Of a DNA stretch of 64,000 bases, positions 18,608 to 27,745 are shown piece after piece; the first letter of the stretch is position 1, and each line of letters starts with the position of its first letter. The stretch is from the NCBI RefSeq assembly GCF_001258055.1, contig NZ_CVRM01000022.1, positions 62,001 through 126,000 of the forward strand. Reading direction: 5' to 3'. This DNA comes from Phaeobacter italicus (lineage in GTDB: Bacteria > Pseudomonadota > Alphaproteobacteria > Rhodobacterales > Rhodobacteraceae). The notes under the pieces were generated by a model. It searched no databases and had not been told where the DNA came from. It was given only the letters and a program-made list of their open reading frames with translations. Made by a program: the position numbers and the translations under genes.

Positions 18608-20013
18608 TTGGAGCCTTTCGGCAGGTCCAGCATGTTTGGAAGAGCCTCGAGCAGGGCGCGCGCCCCCTGCAGCGCGCCCCCTTTGGGGCGGGCGGGTGCG
18701 GCAGCGGGGGTCCAGCCGTAGATGTCAAAATGCATGTAGCGGGTATCGGCTGTAAAGCGGCGCAGGAACAACGCCGCAGTAATCGAGCCTGCAAAACCAC
18801 CACCCGGGGCATTGTCGAGGTCAGCGATCTGCGGTTCGATCATGGTCTCATACGGAGTGTGGAACGGCATGCGCCAGACTGGATCTGCCAATCTCTGTGC
18901 CGCCTGTGCCAGTGCAACCGCGTCGCCTTCGTTATCGGTATAAAACGGGGCAAGGTCAGGGCCAACCGCCACCCGTGCCGCGCCTGTGAGGGTCGCCATG
19001 GAAATCAGCAAATCGGGGGTGTCTTCCGCTGCAAGAGCCAGAGCATCGGCCAGCACGAGCCGCCCCTCGGCGTCGGTGTTGTTTATCTCGACGGTCAACC
19101 CGTTGCGCGCTGTCAGGACGTCGCCGGGGCGGAAGGCATTTGCTGAGACGCTGTTTTCAACCGCGGGAATGAGAACCCGCAAGCGGACAGGCAGGTTCAA
19201 CGCCATGATCATATGGGCAAGGCCCAGAACATTTGCCGCGCCGCCCATATCCTTTTTCATCAGCGCCATGCTGCTTCCGGGTTTGAGATTCAGCCCGCCA
19301 GTGTCAAAACAGACGCCCTTGCCAACCAGTGTCAGCGTCGGGCCGCTGTTGCCCCATTTGATATCGATCAGACGCGGCCGCCTGTCAGAGGCGCGGCCAA
19401 CCGCATGTATCATCGGCAGGTTCTGCTGCAGGAGATCTTCATCCTGGATGACGGTGAAACTGGCCTTGTGCTTGTCAGCCAGATCGCGTGCGGCGGCCTC
19501 CAGTTCATCCGGCCCCATGTCACCTGCAGGTGTGTTGATCAGGTCGCGGGTCAGGAACTCACCCGCTGCGAGTGCTTCGATGCGTGTGGCGTCTACGCCT
19601 TCGGGGGCGACCAGATGCGTGTCGGCATCACCGCCGGATTTGTAGCGGTCATAGCGGTATTGCGCCAATAGCCAGCCAAGCGATTCGGCTGCGCGATCAG
19701 CCTCTGCGACACCCTCCGCCAGGCGATATATGCCTTTGGGAAGGGATGGCACGGCTGCCGCCAGATTGAACCGTTTGCGGGCGCGGTCTGCAGCCCGGCC
19801 ATATCCCACCAGCACCTGTGCGGGTTGCCCATCAGGCGCGGGCACGACAACGACCTGCCCAATCGCGCCCCGAAAGCCATTGGTGCGAGCCCAATTCGCG
19901 GTCATGGCGGGGGCCGCTGCCAGCCAGTCCTCGCAGGTGTCCTGATCCAGAACATGCAGATCGATTGCAGCGGCATCCGCATTGGCAAAGACAGCGGGCT
20001 TGGCAGAGGTCAT
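18604..20013 (-). CDS. Leucyl aminopeptidase family (M17) metallopeptidase
   Basis: The 469-residue cytoplasmic enzyme has the M17 catalytic core: LVGKGVCFDTGGLNLKPG, MKKDMGGAANVLG and the signature NTDAEGRLVLADAL, giving the Lys, Asp, Glu and Arg residues that bind two metals. It removes N-terminal residues from peptides, including possibly Cys-Gly or muropeptide fragments. The N-terminal domain is shorter and divergent from E. coli PepA, as in the PepB-like group. It is the first gene of a pair with the NlpC/P60 peptidase. Confidence 0.92.
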   Translation of the reverse strand: MTSAKPAVFANADAAAIDLHVLDQDTCEDWLAAAPAMTANWARTNGFRGAIGQVVVVPAPDGQPAQVLVGYGRAADRARKRFNLAAAVPSLPKGIYRLAEGVAEADRAAESLGWLLAQYRYDRYKSGGDADTHLVAPEGVDATRIEALAAGEFLTRDLINTPAGDMGPDELEAAARDLADKHKASFTVIQDEDLLQQNLPMIHAVGRASDRRPRLIDIKWGNSGPTLTLVGKGVCFDTGGLNLKPGSSMALMKKDMGGAANVLGLAHMIMALNLPVRLRVLIPAVENSVSANAFRPGDVLTARNGLTVEINNTDAEGRLVLADALALAAEDTPDLLISMATLTGAARVAVGPDLAPFYTDNEGDAVALAQAAQRLADPVWRMPFHTPYETMIEPQIADLDNAPGGGFAGSITAALFLRRFTADTRYMHFDIYGWTPAAAPARPKGGALQGARALLEALPNMLDLPKGSK

Positions 20014-20297
20014 GACGGGATACTCCGGTCCGGGGGGGCGATTTCATCGTCACAGTATCTGTCACAGCGCCATCTGCAAGCCCTGCACTGTCTTGGCTCG
20101 TCCGCCCGAGTACGGATGTCTCCGGGCCTGACTGTCGTATGCCCAACGCCGATAAGGGCCCCTTTGCAGAGCCCGGTCACTGAGACAGTGCGACGTTGGT
20201 TTGGCAGGCATCTGCTGATGCGGGGAAACCCTGTCGGTGGCAGTCCGAACTCAGCTATGGTTGCCTTGTTTTGGCGGTGTCCCCCCAGGATCACCGA

Positions 20298-20693
20298 TCA
20301 AACGGAAAGGTCTTGTTGCTCCCAAACGGCCGTGAGCGAGCGCTCTCCGATCCGCATCAGGCGGAACAATGTTGCAGAAATGGCTGACGGATCCTCGCTG
20401 TCGATCGCAGCGGTGACGTCCCGCGCAATGCGCGCCATCGCCGTCATCCCGATCTGATCCGAAATCGCAATCAGCGATCGCGCGCTTTTGCGCAGGTTGG
20501 CCATATCATTTTGACGCCAGAGCCGTTCGCAATGAGACAGGCGCACTGCCAGCTCTTCAATTGCGCGACAGATGACATCTTCTGCCCCGGCTTCGCCAAG
20601 TTGCGCATAGAGCTCCGAGAGTTTCTCGGAATCCAGGCGCACGTTTTCCTTGTGTATTACTGTGAGTATCTGAGCCACCACATTAAACCCCAT
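20298..20693 (-). CDS. Small helical protein of unknown function
   Basis: The 131-residue product is predicted all-helical. The segment LRKSARSLIAISDQIGMTAMARIARDV resembles the layout of a histidine phosphotransfer (HPt) helix pair, but the phospho-accepting His is absent (Ser or Arg at the equivalent place). I do not recognise a family. It has no signal peptide or membrane segment. It is divergent from the carbonic anhydrase gene across 138 bases and has a 284-base non-coding stretch after it (20014-20297) in which I see no gene. Confidence 0.6.
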   Translation of the reverse strand: MGFNVVAQILTVIHKENVRLDSEKLSELYAQLGEAGAEDVICRAIEELAVRLSHCERLWRQNDMANLRKSARSLIAISDQIGMTAMARIARDVTAAIDSEDPSAISATLFRLMRIGERSLTAVWEQQDLSV

Positions 20694-20762
20694 TATTCAT
20701 GCCCCCACGGCACGATCCAAAATTGCGCCTCAGAAGTTTTCAAAAGGTTTCCACGCAGGTAG

Positions 20763-20799
20763 CCAAATCTCTCGAATTTGGTAACAATCCTTGGTAACA
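20763..20799 (+). promoter_or_regulatory. Inverted and direct repeats upstream of carbonic anhydrase
   Basis: CCAAAT (20763-20768) and ATTTGG (20776-20781) form an inverted repeat. TTGGTAACA occurs twice, at 20778-20786 and 20791-20799, with a 13-base period. The group lies 33-69 bases upstream of the carbonic anhydrase start, where a regulator could act on its promoter. No known site was recognised. Confidence 0.35.
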
Positions 20800-20831
20800 G
20801 ACCTCGCATAAGGTCATTTGAGGAATAACTT

Positions 20832-21482
20832 ATGGAATTCGCCAAACCTCTCCCCAGCTATCTGGTGACGCGCTATCACGGCTGGAAAGCGACCACCTAC
20901 AGCGAGAACCAAGGCTGGTATCGGCGGCTTGCCAGCGAAGGTCAGCGTCCCCGTGCCATGGTGATTTCCTGCTGTGACAGCCGCGTGCATGTGACCTCCA
21001 TCTTTGGGGCTGATCAGGGTGAGTTCTTTATCCACCGAAATATCGCCAACCTCGTTCCGCCCTATCAACCGGATGGGGATCATCACGGGACCAGCGCAAC
21101 GGTCGAATATGCCGTGACCGTTCTCAAGGTTGCGCATCTGATCGTGCTGGGTCACTCGCAATGTGGTGGTGTTCAGGGCTGCATCGACATGTGCAAAGGC
21201 CATGCGCCGGCTCTTGACGCCAAGGAGAGCTTTGTCGGGCGGTGGATGGACATCCTGAAACCGAAATTCTCTTTGGTGGAAGATATCGAAGATGCCGATG
21301 CGCAGGCCCGCCAGTTTGAACGTCAGGCGGTTGTTGCGTCTCTGGAAAACCTGATGACATTTCCCTTTATTGACAGTGCTGTACGCGACGGAACCCTGAG
21401 CCTGCACGGTCTTTGGACGGATATCGGTGAGGGCGGTTTGGAATGTTACGATCCGCGTGCCGGGCGATTCCAGCCTGTGTGA
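20832..21482 (+). CDS. Beta-class carbonic anhydrase
   Basis: The 216-residue zinc enzyme interconverts CO2 and bicarbonate in the cytoplasm. The beta-class residues are visible: Cys47 with Asp49 and Arg51 in CCDSR, and His108/Cys111 in GHSQCGG. Length is normal. The start follows GAGGAATAACTT, with GAGGAA as ribosome binding site. It is monocistronic, with repeats upstream and a strong hairpin downstream. Bicarbonate supply to biotin carboxylases such as acetyl-CoA carboxylase is a likely role. Confidence 0.95.
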   Translation: MEFAKPLPSYLVTRYHGWKATTYSENQGWYRRLASEGQRPRAMVISCCDSRVHVTSIFGADQGEFFIHRNIANLVPPYQPDGDHHGTSATVEYAVTVLKVAHLIVLGHSQCGGVQGCIDMCKGHAPALDAKESFVGRWMDILKPKFSLVEDIEDADAQARQFERQAVVASLENLMTFPFIDSAVRDGTLSLHGLWTDIGEGGLECYDPRAGRFQPV

Positions 21483-21507
21483 TCAGCACATTCTGTCCCG
21501 ATAAGAC

Positions 21508-21545
21508 AAAGCCCTCTCGCAGCGATGCGGGAGGGCTTTGATTTG
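21508..21545 (+). terminator. Bidirectional hairpin terminator after carbonic anhydrase
   Basis: AAAGCCCTCTCGCA and TGCGGGAGGGCTTT form a 14-bp stem (one G-T pair) around GCGA at 21508-21539. The flanking A-run on the left and T-rich run on the right let it serve both the carbonic anhydrase gene and the convergent DUF3095 gene. Confidence 0.85.
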
Positions 21546-21562
21546 CTTGCAGGTGGGAGCGA

Positions 21563-22720
21563 TCAGGCCACGGCAGAGGTCATACCTGCGCTCATCTGAA
21601 GCGCGGCCTGAGTGTAGCCACCAGCCGCCCCATCAACAAAATGGACGTGATCGTCCCGCATCACCGAGGGCACGATGCAGGTGACCAGTGCTTCGTCTTG
21701 TTGATGAAGGCCATAGCGGACCAGCCGCGCAGCGGCCGCGCGTTCCAGGATATCGGCAAGGGCCGCGCGCACCTCTTCGGGGCAATCGAGCGTAAGTTTC
21801 AAACCGTCATCGAATTTGCGGTAGTCGGCATTGGCGGCGAGCATATGGCGGTAGTGCGATGCGTCAAATCCAGCCAGAGGCTTTTTGCGCGACAGGGCAA
21901 AGGCGGCAAAGGCACTGATTAGAAATACTTGCAGTTTTTTCCAAATCACCGACCCCTGACCGCGGAAAATCCGGGCCTCCAGGTCAATGCCGGGCGGTGG
22001 AAAACTGAAATCTGGCCCCTCAGCGGGAACAGGATGGCCGCTGCGCTGTAGCTGTTCCGCAACAGCGAGGACCTCGCTCGTGATTCTCTCGAAGCTGCCA
22101 GAAGGCGCGCCGGGAACAGGTTGCACCACCACGGACAGGATCATCCCGTTGCGCGCAGGGATTGTATTCCAGCGGCAGGAAAGGCCGGTCAGGTCAGGCG
22201 GGTCCGGCAGCTCGGCGGGGGCGACCTGAAAACCGCCTGCCTTCATCTGTTGTTCCGCCCAAGTCAGGCCGCCACCGGAAAACATTGCGTAGTCTGCTGC
22301 ATCTGACACCGCATAGCGCGCAACCGTGACATCAAGCCCTTCGGCCCGGATCCATGACACCGGCAAAAGCGCGGCGCGCAGGTCGATATCGAATTCTGCA
22401 CTGGCCCAACTGCGCAACCGGCTAAGAACATCGCGGGCGGTATCTGCGAATTCGGGTGGCACGGCAAAAGATGCACCATCACCGCCAAAGATATACGGGA
22501 ACGACGTGCCTCTCATCGCATTGATCATAGCGGCAATCGCAGAAGCGCCGATGGTGTTGACCGTTTTGTACCGTCCCTTGGCGATAAGCTCTGAGGAATT
22601 TACGATATCGCAGCAGCCGACCATCCAGTCGCGCGGCAGTGGGGTAAACGCGCCGCTCCGCGTCAAAGCAGCGAAATCCTTGCTTGGCGAAAGGTTTTTG
22701 TAAAAATCGTCCTGGGCCAT
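21563..22720 (-). CDS. DUF3095 family protein
   Basis: The 385-residue protein matches the DUF3095 family by its N-terminus (FYKNLSPSKDFAALTR), VGCCDIVNSSELIAKGRYKTVN, YIFGGDGASFAVPP and the C-terminal HFVDGAAGGYTQAA. The central DIVNSSELI and GGDGASF segments resemble the two metal/nucleotide regions of GGDEF or class III nucleotidyl cyclase folds, so a nucleotide-related signalling role is possible but unproven. The start at 22720 (MAQDDFYKN) fits the family; the upstream frame is not conserved. It is divergent from the MFS gene at 22860. Confidence 0.82.
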   Translation of the reverse strand: MAQDDFYKNLSPSKDFAALTRSGAFTPLPRDWMVGCCDIVNSSELIAKGRYKTVNTIGASAIAAMINAMRGTSFPYIFGGDGASFAVPPEFADTARDVLSRLRSWASAEFDIDLRAALLPVSWIRAEGLDVTVARYAVSDAADYAMFSGGGLTWAEQQMKAGGFQVAPAELPDPPDLTGLSCRWNTIPARNGMILSVVVQPVPGAPSGSFERITSEVLAVAEQLQRSGHPVPAEGPDFSFPPPGIDLEARIFRGQGSVIWKKLQVFLISAFAAFALSRKKPLAGFDASHYRHMLAANADYRKFDDGLKLTLDCPEEVRAALADILERAAAARLVRYGLHQQDEALVTCIVPSVMRDDHVHFVDGAAGGYTQAALQMSAGMTSAVA

Positions 22721-22859
22721 TGGGGTAAATGCCTCCTGTCGAAGGATAGGGTAGCGCGGTTTCAGATCACGACCATTCACGGACTGGTGGTTTCGCACCC
22801 TTGTGCAACGGTGCGAAATCGCCACTGTGAGTTCAACCATATCAGGAGGAGGCAGAGCA

Positions 22860-24041
22860 ATGCACATCGGCTTGATCATCTTGTGTCTGGGCTATGTGCT
22901 CAGTCAGTTTTATCGGGCGTTTCTCGCTGTGCTGACGTCTGCGCTGGAAACCGACATCGGCACCACACCCGAAGATCTGGCGTTCGCCTCTGGTCTTTGG
23001 TTTCTGACATTTGCCGCTATGCAGCTACCGGTGGGCTGGGCCCTGGACCGCATCGGGCCGAGCCGAACGGCGGCGGCCCTGTTGCTTGTGGGCGGTGGGG
23101 GTGGTGCGCTCTTGTTTGCGGTTGCAACTGCGCCGATCCATGTCAGCCTTGCGATGGTGCTGATCGGTGTTGGCTGCTCTCCGGTTCTGATGGCGTCCTA
23201 CTACATCTTTGCGCGCCAGTATCCGCCGCGCCAGTTTGCAACACTTGCGGCCGTGATGCTGGGGGTGGGGTCGCTTGGGAATTTGGTGGCCTCTTATCCG
23301 ACGGCATTGGCTGTGGAATGGGTCGGCTGGCGTGGCACCATGATCGGACTGGCGGTGGTTTCTGCGCTGGTGGCTGTTGGTATAGGCGTTACGGTCCGGG
23401 ATCCGGAAAAGGTCAGCGCGCCTGATGATGCGCCCAAAGGGTCGGTTCTTGATATTCTCAGAATGCCGGTCCTGTGGCCCATATTTCTGCTGATGTTGGT
23501 CGCCTATGCCCCCTCTGCGGCACTGCGAGGGCTGTGGATCGGCCCCTACCTGAGCGACGTTTTCAACATGAGCCGCGCGGATGTTGGGCTTGCCAGCCTC
23601 GCGATGGGGATCGCGATGATCCTGGGAACCTTTGCCTATGGGCCAATGGACCGGCTGCTGGGTACTCGCAAGGGGGTAATCCTGGGAGGCAACCTGCTGG
23701 GTGGTCTGGCTCTTTGTGGGGTGATGATGTGGATCGACGGGCCGGTGGTTCTGGTTATCGCGCTCTTGGCTGCGGTTGGCTTTTTTGGCGCGTCTTTTCC
23801 TGTGATCCTTGCACATGGGCGGGCTTTTGTTCCGCCGCATCTGGTCGGGCGGGGTGTCACGATGCTCAACTTCTTTGGAATTGGCGGCGTGGGAATCATG
23901 CAGTTCGCCAGCGGACGGCTCCATGCGAAAATGGCCGGTGCGGACCTTTCTGTTCCCTATTTTGCGATTTTTGCCTTCTTCACGATCTTTTTGGCGGTCG
24001 GATGCGCAATATATCTGCTCAGTCAGGACCGGTTGGACTGA
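22860..24041 (+). CDS. MFS transporter
   Basis: The 393-residue protein has about 12 hydrophobic segments. The conserved MFS loop motif is seen as GWALDRIGPSRT, and a mid-molecule polar loop (RDPEKVSAPDDAPKG) joins the two six-helix bundles. AGGAGGAGGCAGAGCA directly precedes the start at 22860, which is why the longer in-frame start was not used. The substrate is unknown. It is divergent from the DUF3095 gene, with asd 78 bases downstream. Confidence 0.85.
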   Translation: MHIGLIILCLGYVLSQFYRAFLAVLTSALETDIGTTPEDLAFASGLWFLTFAAMQLPVGWALDRIGPSRTAAALLLVGGGGGALLFAVATAPIHVSLAMVLIGVGCSPVLMASYYIFARQYPPRQFATLAAVMLGVGSLGNLVASYPTALAVEWVGWRGTMIGLAVVSALVAVGIGVTVRDPEKVSAPDDAPKGSVLDILRMPVLWPIFLLMLVAYAPSAALRGLWIGPYLSDVFNMSRADVGLASLAMGIAMILGTFAYGPMDRLLGTRKGVILGGNLLGGLALCGVMMWIDGPVVLVIALLAAVGFFGASFPVILAHGRAFVPPHLVGRGVTMLNFFGIGGVGIMQFASGRLHAKMAGADLSVPYFAIFAFFTIFLAVGCAIYLLSQDRLD

Positions 24042-24119
24042 TCCGGCCTTTCATACTGAGGCCAATATCGATATGACACCGCAGCCGGCCACAGGGCCGG
24101 ATACAATTGGAGAAACAAA

Positions 24120-25142
24120 ATGGGTTATCGCGTCGTTATCGCTGGCGCCACGGGCAACGTGGGTCGCGAAATGCTGAACATTCTGGCTGAGCGCCAGTTT
24201 CCTGTGGATGAGATTGCAGTTCTGGCGAGCCGCAAATCCCTCGGCACCGAAGTCACATTCGGCGACAAGACACTGACAACCCAGGACCTGGACACGTTCG
24301 ACTTTGCAGGCTGGGACATGGCGCTTTTTGCCATCGGTTCCGATGCGACGAAGAAATACGCGCCCAAGGCTGCGGCGGCGGGCTGTACCGTCATCGATAA
24401 CTCTTCGCTCTATCGCTACGATCCGGACATCCCGCTGATCGTACCGGAAGTGAACCCGCAGGCCGTGCACGGCTATGCCAAGAAAAACATCATCGCCAAC
24501 CCGAACTGCTCTACCGCGCAGATGGTTGTGGCGCTGAAGCCGCTGCATGATCGTGCCAAGATCAAGCGCGTGGTGGTATCGACCTACCAATCCGTTTCCG
24601 GCTCCGGCAAGGAAGCGATTGACGAGCTGTGGGATCAGACCAAGGCGGTTTACAATCCGACGCAGGACGTGCCGCCGAGCGTCTACACAAAGCAGATCGC
24701 GTTCAACGTGATTCCGCACATCGACGTTTTCCTGGACGACGGTTCGACCAAGGAAGAATGGAAGATGGTGGCGGAGACAAAGAAGATCGTCGATCCGTCG
24801 ATCAAGGTCACGGCGACCTGCGTGCGTGTGCCGGTGTTTGTCGGTCACTCCGAATCGATCAACATCGAATTCGAAGACTTCCTTGACGAAGACGAAGCCC
24901 GCGACATCCTGCGTGAGGCGCCGGGCATCATGGTCATCGACAAGCGCGAAGACGGTGGCTACGTCACCCCGATCGAATGCGTTGGCGACTTTGCAACCTT
25001 CATCAGCCGCATCCGTCAGGATTCGACCATCGACAACGGTCTGAACCTGTGGTGCGTCTCTGACAACCTGCGCAAAGGCGCGGCCCTGAATGCCGTGCAG
25101 ATCGCAGAACTTCTGGGTCGCGAAGTCCTGAAAAAAGGCTAA
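24120..25142 (+). CDS. asd: Aspartate-semialdehyde dehydrogenase
   Basis: Asd reduces L-aspartyl-4-phosphate to L-aspartate 4-semialdehyde with NADPH, the branch point to lysine/diaminopimelate, threonine and methionine. The 340-residue protein has the NADP motif AGATGNVGREML at the N-terminus and the catalytic Cys130 in ANPNCSTAQM. The His-containing part follows in the C-terminal domain (ATCVRVPVFVGHSESINIEF). Length and layout are those of the bacterial type. GGAGAAACAAA precedes the start, and a strong terminator follows. Confidence 0.96.
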   Translation: MGYRVVIAGATGNVGREMLNILAERQFPVDEIAVLASRKSLGTEVTFGDKTLTTQDLDTFDFAGWDMALFAIGSDATKKYAPKAAAAGCTVIDNSSLYRYDPDIPLIVPEVNPQAVHGYAKKNIIANPNCSTAQMVVALKPLHDRAKIKRVVVSTYQSVSGSGKEAIDELWDQTKAVYNPTQDVPPSVYTKQIAFNVIPHIDVFLDDGSTKEEWKMVAETKKIVDPSIKVTATCVRVPVFVGHSESINIEFEDFLDEDEARDILREAPGIMVIDKREDGGYVTPIECVGDFATFISRIRQDSTIDNGLNLWCVSDNLRKGAALNAVQIAELLGREVLKKG

Positions 25143-25162
25143 TCTGCTATCCTTCCAGATAG

Positions 25163-25192
25163 AGGGGCGTCTCGAAAGAGGCGCCCCTTTTA
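25163..25192 (+). terminator. Rho-independent terminator of asd
   Basis: AGGGGCGTCTC (25163-25173) pairs with GAGGCGCCCCT (25178-25188), with one G-T pair, around a GAAA tetraloop, followed by TTTTA. It starts 20 bases after the asd stop. Confidence 0.85.
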
Positions 25193-25273
25193 CTGTTTGT
25201 ACAGCTATTTCTAGCAGCCTTGGTGTCACTAGTCTGAAGGGGAGGTCAATTCCGGACCAAAGGGGATCAGACG

Positions 25274-25594
25274 ATGACGACATACACCACACACCTGCCA
25301 GGCCAATCGGGCGAAAGTGCATGGGCTTCGGCGCGCATGTCCGCGCGATTGGATACTGAAATGGCTGTTCAGCTTCGCATGGTTCTGAATGAGAGCTTCA
25401 GAACCGCGAAATCCTGGGTGGACCTGTTTCAGGCCCTCCGCGACAAAGGGTTTTACCTTCAGCATCGTAGCGGCCGCACTCGGCTCAAGGATTGCCACAG
25501 CCATGTGGAAATCTGCACCTGCCGGTTCCTCGGCTATCCGACAAGCGAGCTGGAAAACCGGTTCGGGGCAAAAATGCCTGTCCGCCCGGCATGA
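25274..25594 (+). CDS. Small hypothetical protein (relaxase-tail-like segment)
   Basis: The 106-residue product has no signal peptide or membrane segment. Residues about 40-95 (SWVDLFQALRDKGFYLQHRSGRTRL and RFLGYPTSELENRFG) recall a short region found in some plasmid relaxase proteins, where a small domain follows the nuclease. The similarity is from memory and weak. It stands alone between asd and the convergent liv operon, with a plausible upstream GACG-rich leader but no obvious ribosome binding site. Confidence 0.5.
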   Translation: MTTYTTHLPGQSGESAWASARMSARLDTEMAVQLRMVLNESFRTAKSWVDLFQALRDKGFYLQHRSGRTRLKDCHSHVEICTCRFLGYPTSELENRFGAKMPVRPA

Positions 25595-25609
25595 TGGAAG
25601 GCATATCGC

Positions 25610-26680
25610 CTATCGTTGCCCGCGCAAGCGACCAACCACACCGGTTGGAAAGAAATAGACGCTGAGGATAAACAAAACTCCCAGCCACAAGAGCCAGCGA
25701 TCCGGGCTGAACAGCTCCGGCAGAATGGGCAGTCCTTCTGTCATGCTCGACAGGCCACTCATCAGGTTCTGCAGATAGTTCTGGGCAAGGACAAACAACG
25801 TGGCCCCGATCACGGCTCCGTAGATCGTTCCCATGCCGCCGATCACGACCATCAGTAGAATGTCGATCATTATTTCCATCGACAGGGTGGTGTCCGGCCC
25901 GACGTATCGCAGCCAGATCGCATAGAGAGATCCGGCCAAGGCGGCCACCGCAGCAGAGAGACAGGTTGCCGTGACGCGGTATATCACCACCCGGTAGCCA
26001 ATGGCTTCTGCGCGAAAATCGTTTTCGCGGATGGCCTGGAGGACGCGGCCAAACGGTGAATTCACAATCCGCAACAGTGTCAGGAACAAGATGAGGCTGC
26101 CGCCGAAGATCAGGTAATAGGTGAGAAGTTTGCCGTTCAGCTTGACGCCAAGAAGCTCTCCGCCAAAGAGGTCTTTACCGAATTTGAATGCTGGTCCCAG
26201 CTCGCGCGGGATCTTGAATGTAAGACCGTCCTCGCCTCCGGTTACAGACGAAATCTGGCTGACCAGAACGGCCACAGCGGATGCGACGGCGAGGGTGATC
26301 ATTGCAAAAAAGATCGCCCGAACCCGCAGGGAAAACAGACCAATCACCAGCGCAAGGGCCGCTGCCAGGATTGCACCGAGGCCTGCTCCGATGATCAGGG
26401 AGTCAAATCCGCGGCCCAGATGGGTAGAGCTGAGCGCAACACCATATGCGCCGATGCCAAAAAACATCGTATGGGCAAAGCTGACAATACCGCCATAGCC
26501 CAGCAGCAGGTCATAACTGGCGACCAGGACAACAAAGATACAGATCCGGGCGGCCGTGTCGACTGTGCGGACCCCCGGAAAAAGAAACGGTGCAAAGGCC
26601 AGACAGATCAGGATGACAAGCAGAATTGCGCCCAGAAACTTGGATCGTGGCATATCGCCAGACAGGAGAGAGCGGATCAT
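25610..26680 (-). CDS. livM: Branched-chain amino acid-type ABC transporter permease LivM
   Basis: The 356-residue inner-membrane permease of the Liv (HAAT) family has a C-terminal half with the EAA-like conserved loop (RAEAIGYRVVIYRVTATCLSA) and the GGMGTIYGAVIGA motif. It forms a heterodimer with LivH. Its ATG overlaps the livH stop by 4 bases (ATGA), and it is the last gene of the minus-strand operon. The frame upstream of 26680 lies within livH, so this start was chosen. Confidence 0.92.
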   Translation of the reverse strand: MIRSLLSGDMPRSKFLGAILLVILICLAFAPFLFPGVRTVDTAARICIFVVLVASYDLLLGYGGIVSFAHTMFFGIGAYGVALSSTHLGRGFDSLIIGAGLGAILAAALALVIGLFSLRVRAIFFAMITLAVASAVAVLVSQISSVTGGEDGLTFKIPRELGPAFKFGKDLFGGELLGVKLNGKLLTYYLIFGGSLILFLTLLRIVNSPFGRVLQAIRENDFRAEAIGYRVVIYRVTATCLSAAVAALAGSLYAIWLRYVGPDTTLSMEIMIDILLMVVIGGMGTIYGAVIGATLFVLAQNYLQNLMSGLSSMTEGLPILPELFSPDRWLLWLGVLFILSVYFFPTGVVGRLRGQR

Positions 26681-27708
26681 TTTGCCTTTACCACCGGGAT
26701 CATGCCCATCGGGCGCCACATGAGGATCGCGACCATTAGCGCGATGTTGGAAATCAGTGCGAGTTTCGGCTCAACAAAGGCGATGTAGTTTTGCAGAAGG
26801 CCGACAAGAAGAGCGCCAACAAAACATCCCTCGACAGAACCAAGCCCGCCAATAATCACGACGATGAAGATCAAGATCATTGCCTGATTGCCCATATGGG
26901 CGGTGATGACCTCCTGGTAGAGACCCCACATCACTCCGCCCAAACCGGCCAGTGCAGAACCGGCAATGAAGACGCCGACAAAAACCAGTCTCAACCGGTA
27001 CCCAAGGGCCGCCACCATTTCACCGTTTTGGACACCTGCCCGTACGATCAGACCAATTTTGGTACGGCGCAGCACGAACCGCATCGCGGCAAAGACCACA
27101 AGCCCGACGCCGACGGCCACCAGACGGTATTTTTCAATTGCCGCATCCCCAAATGTCAGCGCGCCTTTCAGTGTCTCAGGGCGGGTGAAATAGATCTCTT
27201 CTGGCCCCCAGAGGACGATAATCAGCTGTTCTGCGATAATGAGCCCGCCCATCGTAACGAGGATCTGGCTGAGGTGATTTCCGTAGACGGGTTTCACGAT
27301 CACCCTCTCAAAGGCCCAGCCCATTGTTGCCGTGGCGGCCATCGCGGCGAGAACGGCAGCGAGAACCGCCAGTAGGTTTAGCCCAAGAGACGGAGCCCCG
27401 GTCATCTGCCCCAGCGCCAACAGAACAGAGATTCCGACAAAGGCCCCCACCGAGACAAAGGCGCCGTGCCCGAAATTGATGACGTCCATCAATCCGAAAA
27501 CCAACGTCAGGCCAGAGGCCATGATGAAGATCATCATTCCCATCGCCAGCCCGGAGACGGTCAGCGTCAGCCAGCTTGCCGGGTTCTGTACGGCGAGGAA
27601 ACCGGCAACGGCCAGCGCGGGAACCAGCAGGAACGGCGCATAGGGCGCGAGCCGGTCGCGTAGCGTTGTGCGCGCCATCGTCGGCGCATGTTCGGGGGCC
27701 GCGGTCAT
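26677..27708 (-). CDS. livH: Branched-chain amino acid-type ABC transporter permease LivH
   Basis: The 343-residue permease shows the LivH motif GLMDVINFGHGAFVSVGAF and the C-terminal GGLGSVEGCFVGALLVGL. It has eight or more hydrophobic segments, with an N-terminal extension carrying two segments. It pairs with LivM. It follows livF by 37 bases and overlaps livM. Confidence 0.93.
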   Translation of the reverse strand: MTAAPEHAPTMARTTLRDRLAPYAPFLLVPALAVAGFLAVQNPASWLTLTVSGLAMGMMIFIMASGLTLVFGLMDVINFGHGAFVSVGAFVGISVLLALGQMTGAPSLGLNLLAVLAAVLAAMAATATMGWAFERVIVKPVYGNHLSQILVTMGGLIIAEQLIIVLWGPEEIYFTRPETLKGALTFGDAAIEKYRLVAVGVGLVVFAAMRFVLRRTKIGLIVRAGVQNGEMVAALGYRLRLVFVGVFIAGSALAGLGGVMWGLYQEVITAHMGNQAMILIFIVVIIGGLGSVEGCFVGALLVGLLQNYIAFVEPKLALISNIALMVAILMWRPMGMIPVVKAK

Positions 27709-27745
27709 GGGTGGTATCCTGCCGGGTTGGAATAGGCTGATTGGG

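Noticed and set aside
24051-25322. 423-codon minus-strand frame opposite asd
   Set aside because: Antisense to a certain gene, Arg/His/Val-rich, crosses the asd terminator.
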